Shown here piece by piece: positions 47,582 through 57,072 of a DNA stretch of 64,000 bases. The stretch is from Arthrobacter antibioticus (lineage in GTDB: Bacteria > Actinomycetota > Actinomycetes > Actinomycetales > Micrococcaceae): assembly GCF_030063205.1 (NCBI RefSeq), contig NZ_JASISQ010000004.1, positions 275,707 through 339,706 on the forward strand. The letters run 5' to 3'. The stretch's first letter is position 1; each line of letters begins with the position of its first letter. A model generated the notes under the pieces. That model made no database searches. It saw only the letters and a list, made by a program, of their open reading frames with translations, and was not told the origin of the DNA. The position numbers and the translations under genes were made by a program.

Positions 47582-48734
47582 GATCGCGGGCGATGAGCAT
47601 CAGCTGGACCTCGGTGGTGCCCTCGCCGATCTCCAAAATCTTTGAATCCCGGTAATGCCTAGCTACGGAGAACTCATTGATGAAGCCGTAGCCGCCAAAG
47701 ACCTGCGTGGCGTCCCGTGCGTTGTCCATGGCCGCCTCGCTTGCGACCATCTTAGCGATGGCCGCTTCAGTCTTGAAAGGCTTGCCTGCCAGCATGCGCG
47801 CGGCGGCATCGTAATAGGCCAGTCGGGCTAGGTGCGCACGGGTCTGCATGCGCGCGATTTTGAAGGAAATGCCCTGATAGTGGCCAATATTGTGACCAAA
47901 TGCGCTGCGTTCCTTCGCGTAGCGGACCGACTCATCCACGCAACCTTGCGCCGCACCTGTGGCAAGGGCCGCAATGGCAATCCGGCCCTCATCCAGGATG
48001 GACAGGAAGTTGGCATAGCCACGGCCACGTTCGCCCAACAGGTTTTCTTCGGGAACATGAACATTGGCGAAACTCAGCGGGTGGGTGTCCGAGGCGTTCC
48101 AGCCAACTTTGTTGTAGGCCTTCTCAACCGTGAATCCGGGCGTTCCGTTGGGCACAATGATGGTGGAGATTTCCTTTTTCACCGACCCATCCTTGCGTTC
48201 GGAGGTCCCGGTTACGGCAGTGGCGGTGACAAACTTGGTGATGTCCGTGCCTGAGTTCGTGATGAACTGCTTGCTGCCATCGATCACCCATTCCCCGTTC
48301 TCAAGGCGCGCCTTGGTGGCGGTCCCACCGGCGTCGGATCCGGCGTCGGGCTCGGTCAGACCAAAGCCTGCCAACGCTGCTCCGGAGGTCAGGGAGGGCA
48401 GCCACTGCTCCTTTTGGGCTTGTGTGCCGAAGCGGTGCACAGGCATGGCCCCCAGGGACACTCCCGCCTCCAAGGTGATGGCCACCGACTGATCCACCCG
48501 GCCCAGCTGTTCCAGCGCTAGGGAGAGGGCAAAGTAGTCCCCGTCCATGCCGCCAAACTCCTCCGGGAAAGGCAGCCCAAACAGGCCAAGTTCGCCCATC
48601 TGAGAGACGATCTCGTAGGGAAAACTGTGCTCCTGGTCGTGCTTTGCCGCGACCGGTGCCACCACGTTGTCGGCAAAGTCCCGCACCATGTCGCTGAGGG
48701 CCTGGTACTCGTCATTGAGCTCAAAATTTGGCAT
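47571..48734 (-). CDS. Acyl-CoA dehydrogenase (isovaleryl-CoA type)
   Basis: A 387-residue flavoprotein that oxidises a short acyl-CoA; from context isovaleryl-CoA to 3-methylcrotonyl-CoA. FGLTEPDAGSDAGG, the substrate-side IVPNGTPGFTVEKAYNKVGW and C-terminal QVFGGYGFINEFSVARHYRD are family marks. ATG 48734 follows AGGGG and lies one base from the carboxylase stop; the longer frame is unneeded. Its final codons lie within the 17-bp tandem repeat. Electrons would pass to ETF. Confidence 0.92.
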   Translation of the reverse strand: MPNFELNDEYQALSDMVRDFADNVVAPVAAKHDQEHSFPYEIVSQMGELGLFGLPFPEEFGGMDGDYFALSLALEQLGRVDQSVAITLEAGVSLGAMPVHRFGTQAQKEQWLPSLTSGAALAGFGLTEPDAGSDAGGTATKARLENGEWVIDGSKQFITNSGTDITKFVTATAVTGTSERKDGSVKKEISTIIVPNGTPGFTVEKAYNKVGWNASDTHPLSFANVHVPEENLLGERGRGYANFLSILDEGRIAIAALATGAAQGCVDESVRYAKERSAFGHNIGHYQGISFKIARMQTRAHLARLAYYDAAARMLAGKPFKTEAAIAKMVASEAAMDNARDATQVFGGYGFINEFSVARHYRDSKILEIGEGTTEVQLMLIARDLGL

Positions 48735-48735
48735 A

Positions 48736-50958
48736 TTATTCCCCTTCAGGGTTTGGAGTTGCTGGTGGGTTTTCAATTGTTTGATCGGGGACCACATGGG
48801 CCAGGACTTGCTCTGCTTTAACCAGCGCCCCAACAGCGACGCTGATGTGCACTGTGCCGGCGATCGCAGCTACCAGCTGGTGTTCCATCTTCATGGCCTC
48901 CACCGCGAGTAGTACCGTCCCTGGCACAACCTGATCTCCCGTGGCCGCATTGAGCATGGTGACGGTGCCCGGCATGGGGCTGCGTACCTGCGGATCGGCG
49001 CTGGCATGTTCACGCTCAAGGCCCGCAAGCATTCGCGCGGTTGCCTCCTCACGGTCCAGACGTTGCAGCTGCGCACTCCAGCCGGCATTGCCCAGAAAAA
49101 CTCTCTTGCCAGCCACCGCGATCTGGTATTCGCGTTCCTGATCCGACCACCGCATAGTCACGGCGTGTCCTGTTCGCCCCTGGGCGTTAGCCTGCATAAT
49201 CAGTTGTGCGGGTTCGGAATCGGATATTTCCGGCCCCATGACCTGCACGACGCCGGGACCTTTCCCGCCGTCGCCATCTTTGCTTCCGCTGACTCTGCTT
49301 CCGCCGTCTCTGCTTCCGCTGACTCTCACCACTGCCGTGCGTTCGCCAGCGGCCCACGACATCCGCCATGGCGCGGAATCACCTAACCGCCAGCCATCTG
49401 TTCCGTGCCAGGAAGTTTCTCCCATGGCTTTGCCCCGCCCCAGCGCACCTGACTGCTCAACTGCCCGCACAACCAAGGCTGCCGCTGCGTAATCTCCGGC
49501 GTCAACAGTTCTAAAGGACAGCTCCGGGAGTTTGCGTTCAATCAAGGTGGTGTCGAGGCGCCCGGCTTGAACATCGGGATCATTGATGAGCAGGCGCAGA
49601 TATTCAATATTGGTGGGTACTCCCAGCACCATGTAATCGCGCAGGGCCTCATCCAGCCGTCCCAGAGCTTGCACTCTGTCCCTTCCCCACGCGATGACCT
49701 TTGCAAGCATGGGATCGTAGTTTGCGGAAATTTCCAGGTCCTGCATGAGTGAGCTGTCAACGCGCAGTCCAGAGCGATGGGCCACGGATTCATCCAACGC
49801 CACCACTGTCCCGGCCGCTGGCAGGAATCCTTGCGCCGGATTTTCGGCATAGACGCGGGCCTCAACTGCATGGCCTTCCAAGCTGACATCCTGCTGAGTG
49901 AAGCTGAGCTTCTCCCCTGCGGCTATCCGAACCTGCCAACGCACCAGATCAAGGGCCTCCCCCTTGGCACGGGCCACCATTTCAGTCACGGGGTGTTCAA
50001 CCTGGAGGCGGGTGTTCATCTCCATGAAGAAGAACTCATCTGGTTTGTCGTTGGATACCAGGAATTCCACGGTTCCTGCACCCGTATAGTTCACACTGGC
50101 GGCCGCAGCACACGCCGCTGCCCCAATGCGCTGACGAACCTCTTCGCCGCAGTCCATCCCCTCAAGCAACGGTGACGGGGCTTCTTCAATGACTTTCTGG
50201 TGGCGGCGCTGGAGTGAGCACTCCCTTTCGCCTAGATGAATGACATTGCCAAAGTTGTCACCCAAAATTTGTACTTCAATGTGCCTCGGGTTGGCGACCA
50301 GCCGTTCAAGAAAAAGCGTGTCATCACCAAATGCGGCAGCAGCCACACGGCGGGCCGTGGCCAGAGTTGCTGGCAGGTCCTCAGCACAGAAAACGCTGTG
50401 CATGCCTTTGCCGCCACCTCCGGCGGAGGGCTTGATCAGGAGCGGATATCCGATGTCCACAGCGGCCGCTATCAGATCGGCGTCAGATAATCCCGGCTGG
50501 GAAATCCCGGGCACCACAGGCACCCCTGCAGCTACCACGTGATTCTTGGAACGGATCTTATCTCCCATAACATTCAGGGCCTGAATGTTGGGACCAATGA
50601 AGGTGATCCCAGCGTCTTGCAGAGCCTGCGCGAAGGCAAGATTTTCGGACAGGAACCCATAGCCCGGGTGGACTGCCTGGGCCCCTGATTCACGGCACGC
50701 CGCCACTACCGCCGCTATATTCAGGTAGCTTTCAGCGGCGGCGGCGGGCCCTATACAAACAGCCTGGTCGGCTTCACGCACGTGCCGGGCTCCGGCGTCG
50801 GCCACTGAATATACAGCCACCGATCGGATGCCCAGATCCTTTAGAGTGCGGATGACGCGGCAGGCAATCTCCCCACGGTTGGCCACCAGGACCGTATCAA
50901 AAAGCGGTGGAACAGGAGGCTTTGGTTCGTGCGGACTGGACTGGGTAAGTGTTGTCAT
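48736..50958 (-). CDS. accA1: Biotin carboxylase/carrier subunit, methylcrotonyl-CoA carboxylase alpha
   Basis: A 740-residue alpha subunit: biotin carboxylase domain (VANRGEIACRVIRT, PSAGGGGKGM, MNTRLQVEHPVTE) in the first 460 residues and a C-terminal biotinyl domain with Lys690 in EAMKMEHQ. With the beta subunit next door it would carboxylate 3-methylcrotonyl-CoA; a propionyl- or acetyl-CoA specificity is possible but less likely in this cluster. A Ser/Gly/Asp-rich linker with a 15-bp DNA repeat lies near residue 550. It starts 6 bp after the beta gene. Confidence 0.92.
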   Translation of the reverse strand: MTTLTQSSPHEPKPPVPPLFDTVLVANRGEIACRVIRTLKDLGIRSVAVYSVADAGARHVREADQAVCIGPAAAAESYLNIAAVVAACRESGAQAVHPGYGFLSENLAFAQALQDAGITFIGPNIQALNVMGDKIRSKNHVVAAGVPVVPGISQPGLSDADLIAAAVDIGYPLLIKPSAGGGGKGMHSVFCAEDLPATLATARRVAAAAFGDDTLFLERLVANPRHIEVQILGDNFGNVIHLGERECSLQRRHQKVIEEAPSPLLEGMDCGEEVRQRIGAAACAAAASVNYTGAGTVEFLVSNDKPDEFFFMEMNTRLQVEHPVTEMVARAKGEALDLVRWQVRIAAGEKLSFTQQDVSLEGHAVEARVYAENPAQGFLPAAGTVVALDESVAHRSGLRVDSSLMQDLEISANYDPMLAKVIAWGRDRVQALGRLDEALRDYMVLGVPTNIEYLRLLINDPDVQAGRLDTTLIERKLPELSFRTVDAGDYAAAALVVRAVEQSGALGRGKAMGETSWHGTDGWRLGDSAPWRMSWAAGERTAVVRVSGSRDGGSRVSGSKDGDGGKGPGVVQVMGPEISDSEPAQLIMQANAQGRTGHAVTMRWSDQEREYQIAVAGKRVFLGNAGWSAQLQRLDREEATARMLAGLEREHASADPQVRSPMPGTVTMLNAATGDQVVPGTVLLAVEAMKMEHQLVAAIAGTVHISVAVGALVKAEQVLAHVVPDQTIENPPATPNPEGE
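49282..49326. repeat. Three 15-bp units in carboxylase linker
   Basis: Units at 49282, 49297 and 49312 (pattern GCTTCCGCTGACTCT) encode the VSGSR/DGGSR/VSGSK linker of the biotin carboxylase subunit, in frame. Confidence 0.8.
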
Positions 50959-50964
50959 GGTGGC

Positions 50965-52572
50965 TCACATCCTAAAGAGACCGAAAGCGGTCTCGGGCAG
51001 CGCGGTCCGGGCACACACGTCCAGGGCAAGCCCCAAAACTGTGCGGGTGTCCGCGGGGTCAATAATGCCGTCGTCCCAGAGACGCGCGGTGGAATAGTAC
51101 GGGCTACCCTGGTCTTCATACTGGGCCAGAATGGGAGCCTTGAACTCAGCTTCCTGGGCCGGGGTCCACTGTTCCCCATTCCTTTCGTAGGCATCCCGTT
51201 TCACCGTGGCCAAAACCGAGGACGCCTGGTTACCTCCCATGACAGATATGCGGGCGGCCGGCCACATCCATAAGAATCGCGGGCTGTAGGCCCTACCGCA
51301 CATGGAATAGTTCCCGGCGCCAAAAGAGCCACCCACAATAACAGTCAGTTTTGGTACACGCGCGGTGGCGACGGCGGTGACCATCTTGGCTCCGTGCTTG
51401 GCAATACCACCGTGCTCATAGTCTTTGCCGACCATGAACCCGTTAAGGTTCTGCAGGAAAATCAAGGGGATGCCGCGCTGGTCGCACAGCTCAATAAAGT
51501 GGGCGCCCTTCATGGCCGATTCGCTAAAGAGCACTCCGTTGTTGGCTACGATGCCCACCGGGTGTCCATGCAGGGTGGCAAAACCCGTGACAAGAGTGGT
51601 GCCGTAGTTCTTTTTGAATTCGTGGAACTTGCTGCCGTCCACCAGCCGGGCTATCACCTCACGAATATCGTAAGGGGTGTTCAAGTCGGTGGGTACGGCC
51701 CCGTAGAGTTCCGCGGGATCCACCAGGGGTTCGCGGCTTTCCTCTACAGCCCATGCCGGGGCCGGGTTCGGTGGCAGGGTGGCAACAATATCCCGGATAA
51801 TAGCAAGAGCATGTTCATCATTTTCCGCCAGATGGTCCACCACACCGGAGATACTGGCATGGACGTCTCCACCTCCGAGTTCCTCTGCCGTCACAATTTC
51901 ACCGATGGCGGCTTTTACCAAGGGCGGGCCGCCCAAGAAGATGGTGCCCTGGTTGCGGACAATGACAGTTTCATCACTCATGGCCGGCATATAGGCGCCG
52001 CCAGCGGTGCAGGAGCCCATCACAGCGGCGATCTGCGGAATCTTCTTCGCAGACATCTGGGCCTGATTGAAAAAGATCCGGCCAAAGTGCTCTTTATCGG
52101 GGAACACTTCATCTTGTTTGGGCAGGAAGGCACCACCGGAATCCACAAGGTAAATGCACGGCAGTTGGTTCTCAAGGGCAATTTCTTGGGCGCGAAGGTG
52201 CTTCTTCACGCTCATGGGATAGTAGGTGCCGCCCTTGACCGTGGCGTCGTTGCACACAATCATCACGTGGCGACCCCGCACCATCCCGATGCCGGCGATC
52301 ACACCGGCTCCGGGGGACGCGCCGTCGTACATTTCATGGGCTGCCAACGGAGCAACTTCAAGGAACGGGCTGCCTGCATCCAGAAGATGGTCAACTCTGT
52401 CCCGAGGCAGCAGCTTACCGCGTGAAATGTGACGCTCGCGGGATTTTTCCGACCCACCCAGCGATGTTCTCCGCAGGTTCTGCCGCAGTTCCTCCACCAA
52501 AGTGCGCTGCTGTGCACCGTTGCGCTCGAACGCTTCCCCGGCGGGTTCCACCTGGCTCTGCAAAGTCTCCAT
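50965..52572 (-). CDS. accD1: Carboxyltransferase subunit, methylcrotonyl-CoA carboxylase beta
   Basis: A 535-residue carboxyltransferase with the two crotonase-fold halves: [17 protein letters not shown] in the first, [25 protein letters not shown] in the second, which together form the CoA and biotin sites. The sequence fits the methylcrotonyl-CoA carboxylase beta group. It is the first gene of the leftward leucine operon; a divergent TetR gene and candidate operator lie just upstream. Confidence 0.93.
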   Translation of the reverse strand: METLQSQVEPAGEAFERNGAQQRTLVEELRQNLRRTSLGGSEKSRERHISRGKLLPRDRVDHLLDAGSPFLEVAPLAAHEMYDGASPGAGVIAGIGMVRGRHVMIVCNDATVKGGTYYPMSVKKHLRAQEIALENQLPCIYLVDSGGAFLPKQDEVFPDKEHFGRIFFNQAQMSAKKIPQIAAVMGSCTAGGAYMPAMSDETVIVRNQGTIFLGGPPLVKAAIGEIVTAEELGGGDVHASISGVVDHLAENDEHALAIIRDIVATLPPNPAPAWAVEESREPLVDPAELYGAVPTDLNTPYDIREVIARLVDGSKFHEFKKNYGTTLVTGFATLHGHPVGIVANNGVLFSESAMKGAHFIELCDQRGIPLIFLQNLNGFMVGKDYEHGGIAKHGAKMVTAVATARVPKLTVIVGGSFGAGNYSMCGRAYSPRFLWMWPAARISVMGGNQASSVLATVKRDAYERNGEQWTPAQEAEFKAPILAQYEDQGSPYYSTARLWDDGIIDPADTRTVLGLALDVCARTALPETAFGLFRM

Positions 52573-52605
52573 CGACCCCTCATTTGCTCAATCAAAGCTA
52601 CACTA

Positions 52606-52638
52606 AGTTAATAACCACTAACTGAGTTTCAGGTTAGT
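52606..52638. promoter_or_regulatory. Overlapping inverted repeats in accD1/tetR gap
   Basis: AGTTA-N8-TAACT (52606-52623) and ACTAAC-N10-GTTAGT (52617-52638) overlap in the gap between the divergent genes. Either could be the operator of the TetR regulator controlling itself and the leucine operon. Confidence 0.45.
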
Positions 52639-52685
52639 CTGTGATTTCTTGGTTGTCCAGCACAGTTCCTACGTCAGGGGTAGAT

Positions 52686-53282
52686 ATGAATCAACAACCC
52701 GTAACGCCCCGCACCCAGGCAAAAGCCAATCGCCGTTCCGCCCTGCTGACCTCCGCAGCGACGCTGTTCGCCCAGCGCGGCTTCAATGGCGTCTCCATTG
52801 AAGATCTGGGGGCCGCTGTCGGGGTAAGTGGCCCTGCCGTGTATAGACATTTCAACGGCAAACAAGCACTTTTGGGGGCTCTGCTGGTGGATGTCAGTGA
52901 GGAGCTGCTGGCCGGGGGGCGCTCCGTGCTTGAATCAACGCCCAACCCCGATGCCTCCCTGCACGCCCTGATCGCCTTCCACGTCGATTTTGCCCTCACA
53001 AAGCCTGACGTCATCCGGGTCCAGGACAGGGACTTTGAGAGCTTGGGCAAGGCTGAGCGAGCTTCCGTCCGATCATTACAGCGCGCCTATGTGGAGCTGT
53101 GGGTTGAGGTACTGGGCCGGCTTTTCCCGCAGCGCGGAGCCGCTACTTGCCGGCTGCAGGCACACGCCGTTTTTGGCCTGATCAACTCAACTCCTCACAG
53201 CGTCCACATCCACGGAGCCCAGAACCCCCCGGCTAGACCGGTGCTTGAGGCGATGGCGTGGGCCTCACTGACCGGCGTCTAG
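52686..53282 (+). CDS. TetR-family regulator of the leucine operon
   Basis: A 198-residue TetR protein: helix-turn-helix at about 25-60 (RRSALLTSAATLFAQRGF, then LGAAVGVSGPAVYRHF) and a ligand-binding helical C-terminus. ATG 52686 follows AGGGGTAGAT; the frame to 52641 is not needed. It is divergent from accD1, as in the mycobacterial cluster, so it most likely represses that operon and responds to an acyl-CoA or acid intermediate; that is inference. Confidence 0.9.
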   Translation: MNQQPVTPRTQAKANRRSALLTSAATLFAQRGFNGVSIEDLGAAVGVSGPAVYRHFNGKQALLGALLVDVSEELLAGGRSVLESTPNPDASLHALIAFHVDFALTKPDVIRVQDRDFESLGKAERASVRSLQRAYVELWVEVLGRLFPQRGAATCRLQAHAVFGLINSTPHSVHIHGAQNPPARPVLEAMAWASLTGV

Positions 53283-53337
53283 ACGTTGTACTGAGCTGAC
53301 CGCCTCCATTGCCTACTAATATTCACGCAAACACGCC

Positions 53338-53369
53338 GCTGAGCTGCGCGGCTGACCGCGCAGCTCAGC
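53338..53369. terminator. Convergent terminator, tetR/bkdC
   Basis: A perfect 14-bp stem (53338-53351 with 53356-53369, loop CTGA) lies between the converging tetR and bkdC genes and can extend by several pairs with a bulge. Confidence 0.8.
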
Positions 53370-53379
53370 TTGGGCGTTG

Positions 53380-54762
53380 TTAGGCAATCACCAAGGCCAT
53401 GGCCGGGTCAGCCAGCACGGAGCCCACATCCGAAAGGAAACGTGAACCTTGTGCGCCGTCCACAAGCCTGTGATCGAATGACAAACTCAATGTCATTACC
53501 TGGCGCAGTGCCACCTCACCCTGGTATTCCCAGGGCATGGTGCGCACCGCACCCAGCGCCAGGATGCCTGCCTCGCCGGGGTTCAGGATCGGAGTGCCGG
53601 CGTCAATACCAAACACACCAATGTTTGTGATGGAAAAGGTGCCGCCAGCTAAGTCAGCAGGAGGTGTTTTGCCTGCCCGCGCCGTATCCGCCAGATTGCC
53701 CAGGGCTGTTGCCAGTCCGCGCAGCCCCAGCTCTTGGGCGTCCTTGATATTAGGCACCACCAGACCTCGCGGAGTGGCCGCGGCAATGCCGAGGTTCAGG
53801 TAATTGAAGTTCACAATTTCCTGATTTTCTTCATCCCAGTGAGAGTTCAGGGCGGGATGCCGTGCCACGGCCAAACTGACGGCTTTGGCAGCGAGTGTCA
53901 GCGGTGTCACCTTGACCCCGGCAAAGTCTTTCCTGGCCCGCAGCTTGGCAAGGAAGTCCATTCCGGCAGTGACATCAATGGTCAAGAACTCGCTCACATG
54001 CGGTGCCGTGAAAGCACTTTCCACCATGGCCGATGCCATGAACTTACGCACACCCTTGATGGGTACACGTTCCTCCCGTTCCAGATTCCCAGATTTCCTG
54101 GGCACACTCTGACTTATTTCCGGGGTTGAGGCGCCAGCTTCCTGGCTTCCGGCGAAAGTCACCACGTCATCGCGGGTGATAAGTCCTCGCTCGCCCGAAC
54201 CTGTTACTGCTTCCAAATCAACACCCAGATCCCGCGCCAATTTGCGTACTGGCGGAGTTGACCGCGGCCGATCCGCCTGCATTTGCAACGTCTCAGCAGG
54301 TTCGCCAACAACAGGTGCCGGCGGAGCGGGCGCGGCAGGGGGTGCTACCGGGGTTGGAGGTGCAACAGCAGCTGGCGCACTTTCTGCGGCCCTGTTGCGT
54401 GCCCGGCGCACAGGAGTTGAAGATGTTTCCGGGTCTGCCCCATATCCGACGAGGGTTGGCACACGTTTTGGCGCGCTCTCCTCAGCAGCAGTGTCAGCAG
54501 AGGCCGTGTCGCTGCCCTCGACATTCGGGATGTCAAAGGCGATAATGACTTCGCCCACTTCAACCACCGTGCCTGGCTCGTGCGCAATGGCTGTGACCAC
54601 GCCGGCATAAGGTGACGGTAGCTCTACTACTGCTTTGGCTGTCTCGACATCTGCTATGACCTGATTAAGCGTCACAGAATCGCCCACGGCGACATGCCAC
54701 GTGACAATCTCGGACTCCGTGAGCCCCTCACCCAAGTCGGGGAGCTTGAATTCAGCGATCAT
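53380..54762 (-). CDS. bkdC: Branched-chain 2-oxoacid dehydrogenase E2
   Basis: The 460-residue acyltransferase core: one N-terminal lipoyl domain with Lys43 in DVETAKAVVEL, a Pro/Ala-rich linker, a subunit-binding domain (TPPVRKLARDLGVDLEAVTGSG), and a C-terminal catalytic domain ending SLSFDHRLVDGAQGSRFL with the active-site His and Asp. It transfers the branched acyl group to CoA. It lies 2 bp after bkdB. No E3 (dihydrolipoamide dehydrogenase) gene is in the window, so it must be supplied elsewhere. Confidence 0.93.
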   Translation of the reverse strand: MIAEFKLPDLGEGLTESEIVTWHVAVGDSVTLNQVIADVETAKAVVELPSPYAGVVTAIAHEPGTVVEVGEVIIAFDIPNVEGSDTASADTAAEESAPKRVPTLVGYGADPETSSTPVRRARNRAAESAPAAVAPPTPVAPPAAPAPPAPVVGEPAETLQMQADRPRSTPPVRKLARDLGVDLEAVTGSGERGLITRDDVVTFAGSQEAGASTPEISQSVPRKSGNLEREERVPIKGVRKFMASAMVESAFTAPHVSEFLTIDVTAGMDFLAKLRARKDFAGVKVTPLTLAAKAVSLAVARHPALNSHWDEENQEIVNFNYLNLGIAAATPRGLVVPNIKDAQELGLRGLATALGNLADTARAGKTPPADLAGGTFSITNIGVFGIDAGTPILNPGEAGILALGAVRTMPWEYQGEVALRQVMTLSLSFDHRLVDGAQGSRFLSDVGSVLADPAMALVIA

Positions 54763-54764
54763 TC

Positions 54765-55775
54765 TCAGTATTCCAATCCAGTGTGAGAGTTGGGCCGGCC
54801 CAGTGCGCGGTCGACGCCGTCCAGAATCCTGTCAAGATCCGGCAGGTGGTGCTTCTCGAGCTTTGAAGGCGGGTAGGGGATGTCGAAACCAGTGACACGC
54901 ACGGGTGCGCTCTCAAGGTAATTAAAGCAGCGTTCGGTGATGCTGGCGGCCAGTTCTGCACCGATCCCTAGGGTTCGCGCGGCCTCGTGGGTGATCACAA
55001 GACGGCCAGTTCGCTGCACCGATTCCTGAACTGTTGCATAGTCCACCGGTGAGAGTGAACGCAGGTCGATGACTTCGATGGAGATGCCTTCGCCAGCCGC
55101 CGCACGGGCAGCGTCAACAGCCGTCTTTACCAACGGGCCATAGCTAACGAGTGTGACATCCGTGCCAGCCTCCACTATGCGTGCCGAACCCATAGCCGGC
55201 GCCGCCGTAAGGTCTCCCTCTAAGTCAACCTCGCCCTTGACGTGATACCGACGCTTGGGCTCAAAGTACAGGACAGGGTCATCGCTTGCGATTGCCTGGC
55301 GGAGCATGGTGTAAGCATCTTGAGGATTTGAAGGGCTGATCACGCGCAGACCGGAGGTATGCACAAAATAAGCTTCGGGTGATTCGGAGTGGTGCTCAGG
55401 AGAGCCGATTCCACCACCGAATGGAACCCGAATCGTCATAGGCATTCGGACCATGCCCTGGGTTCTGGCATGCAGTTTGGCGACCTGGGAGACAATCTGA
55501 TCAAAGCCCGGGTAGATGAAACCATCAAACTGAATCTCACACACCGGTCGGAACCCACGGTAGGCCAGGCCCACTGCGGTTCCAATGATGGCTGATTCAG
55601 CCAAGGGTGTGTCGATGACCCTGTGCGAGCCAAAGTCCTTCATCAACCCGTCAGTTACGCGGAAAACACCACCCAAAGTTCCAATGTCTTCACCCAGCAA
55701 TACTACTTTGGGGTCATCTTCAAGCGCACGCCGCAGCCCGGCGTTGATAGCCTGTGTCAAGGTCAAATTACTCAT
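54765..55775 (-). CDS. bkdB: Branched-chain 2-oxoacid dehydrogenase E1 beta
   Basis: A 336-residue transketolase-like beta subunit (ALEDDPKVVLLGEDIGTLGGVFRVT, PFGGGIGSPEHHSE, VYFEPKR-like segment) that with the alpha subunit decarboxylates 2-oxoisocaproate, 2-oxoisovalerate and 2-oxo-3-methylvalerate using thiamine diphosphate. Its start overlaps bkdA by four bases. Pyruvate dehydrogenase is the main alternative; the leucine neighbourhood and BKD-like alpha chain favour the branched-chain role. Confidence 0.92.
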   Translation of the reverse strand: MSNLTLTQAINAGLRRALEDDPKVVLLGEDIGTLGGVFRVTDGLMKDFGSHRVIDTPLAESAIIGTAVGLAYRGFRPVCEIQFDGFIYPGFDQIVSQVAKLHARTQGMVRMPMTIRVPFGGGIGSPEHHSESPEAYFVHTSGLRVISPSNPQDAYTMLRQAIASDDPVLYFEPKRRYHVKGEVDLEGDLTAAPAMGSARIVEAGTDVTLVSYGPLVKTAVDAARAAAGEGISIEVIDLRSLSPVDYATVQESVQRTGRLVITHEAARTLGIGAELAASITERCFNYLESAPVRVTGFDIPYPPSKLEKHHLPDLDRILDGVDRALGRPNSHTGLEY

Positions 55776-56929
55776 GAGACACTCCTTTGTGCGTTGGCAT
55801 TTACGCCCTGTGTAGCGGAGGCTGTCGCTGGCTCGAAGGATGCTAAATACGCCCTGTACTGCTCGCGTTGGAGCTCGAGTTCAGAGTGCTCATGCACATA
55901 AACATTCTCAAACAGGCTCATGGCCTCGGGATCCGGCAGATTAATGCAGGCAAGCCGGAGTGCGGCAGCCTGTTCGTCAGCTTTTGCGCTGATCGCAGCT
56001 TCGGCTTCGTCGTCGAGCTTGCCGGCGTTGATCAGGAACGTGCGCATACGCGCCAGCGGGTCCTTGGCACCCCATTCCTCCAGCTCCGTGACGCCCCGGT
56101 AACGGGTAGGATCATCGGCGGTGGTGTGCGGGCCCATCCGGTAGGTGACGGCCTCGATGAAGCTGGGACCGCCTCCGGTGCGGGCACGGTGAGCGGCCCA
56201 TCGAGTAGCTGCCAACACTGCCAGCACGTCGTTGCCGTCTACCTGAAGGCTGGGGATGCCATACCCTGGAGCGCGCCCGGCCAGCGGGACATGTGACTGC
56301 AGTCCAACCGGTTCGGAGATTGCCCAGTGGTTGTTCTGGCAGAAGAAAATTACGGGTGCTTGAAAACTGGCCGCAAAAACCATGGCCTCGTGCACATCAC
56401 CTTGGCTTGTGGCGCCGTCGCCCAAATAAGCGATGGCCAACGATTCCTTGCCTTCAAGGGCTAGCCCCATAGCGTAACCTGTGGCGTGCAAAGTCTGTGC
56501 GCCGATGATGATCTGAGGTGTGGCCATGTTGTACTCATGCGGATCCCACCCAGTGTTGCTTGTGCCTCGCCAAACGCCAACAGCCTTTGACATCTCAGCC
56601 CCACGGCAATAAACAACGCCGTTCTCGCGGTATGTGGGGAAAATGAAGTCTTCTTTTTCAAGCGCCCGCGCCGATCCCACCTGGGAGGCTTCCTGGCCAA
56701 CCAAGGGTGGCCACAGGGCGAGCTGGCCCTGGCGCTGCAACGCGGTGGATTCAAAATCGATTCGACGAATGACAACCATGTCTTCGTAGAGATTCCGAAG
56801 GCTTTGATCATCTAAGTCGCTGACGAATCCGTCAAGCAGCTCATCGGCAACACGGTCTCCGTCGGCTGTGATGAGTTGGTGCATTTTCATTGCGGCTGGG
56901 CCTTTGGGCTCGTGGCGCGAATGGGTCAT
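55772..56929 (-). CDS. bkdA: Branched-chain 2-oxoacid dehydrogenase E1 alpha
   Basis: A 385-residue alpha subunit with the thiamine-diphosphate motif GDGATSQGDVHEAM through the QNNHWAIS segment and the phosphorylation-loop region YRMGPHTTADDPTRYR. ATG 56929 follows GGGAGG. The upstream region has a -10-like TACAAT and a CRP/GlxR-like site centred about 41 bases before the expected transcript start, so the operon may be activated by cAMP-CRP/GlxR; a divergent Lrp-type gene may also act on it. Confidence 0.93.
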   Translation of the reverse strand: MTHSRHEPKGPAAMKMHQLITADGDRVADELLDGFVSDLDDQSLRNLYEDMVVIRRIDFESTALQRQGQLALWPPLVGQEASQVGSARALEKEDFIFPTYRENGVVYCRGAEMSKAVGVWRGTSNTGWDPHEYNMATPQIIIGAQTLHATGYAMGLALEGKESLAIAYLGDGATSQGDVHEAMVFAASFQAPVIFFCQNNHWAISEPVGLQSHVPLAGRAPGYGIPSLQVDGNDVLAVLAATRWAAHRARTGGGPSFIEAVTYRMGPHTTADDPTRYRGVTELEEWGAKDPLARMRTFLINAGKLDDEAEAAISAKADEQAAALRLACINLPDPEAMSLFENVYVHEHSELELQREQYRAYLASFEPATASATQGVNANAQRSVS

Positions 56930-56947
56930 ATTGCTCGCCTCCCTTGC

Positions 56948-56989
56948 ATTGTAATGGGGGTGGTTCTTATCACTGTGACGATACTCACG
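56948..56989 (-). promoter_or_regulatory. Candidate CRP/GlxR-activated bkd promoter
   Basis: On the bkd strand TACAAT (56953-56948) could be the -10. TGTGA-N6-TCACG at 56974-56989 matches the CRP/GlxR consensus TGTGA-N6-TCACA at nine of ten positions, and its centre lies about 40-41 bases upstream of the predicted start, the class II activator position. No TTGACA-like -35 is present, as expected for an activated promoter. Confidence 0.55.
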
Positions 56990-57059
56990 CCATGCATCCG
57001 GCGCAATGACCCAGGATAATGTTGAGCAAAATGCACTACTTCACTGCTCTGAACCGTGC

Positions 57060-57072
57060 TAGTCTGCGCAGT
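57060..57072 (+). promoter_or_regulatory. Extended -10 for leaderless Lrp mRNA
   Basis: TGC-TAGTCT lies seven bases before ATG 57073. With an extended -10 the transcript would start at or next to the ATG, giving a leaderless mRNA. Confidence 0.4.

Noticed and set aside
51394-52425. 343-codon plus-strand frame opposite accD1
   Set aside because: Antisense shadow; no start signal and no recognisable domain.
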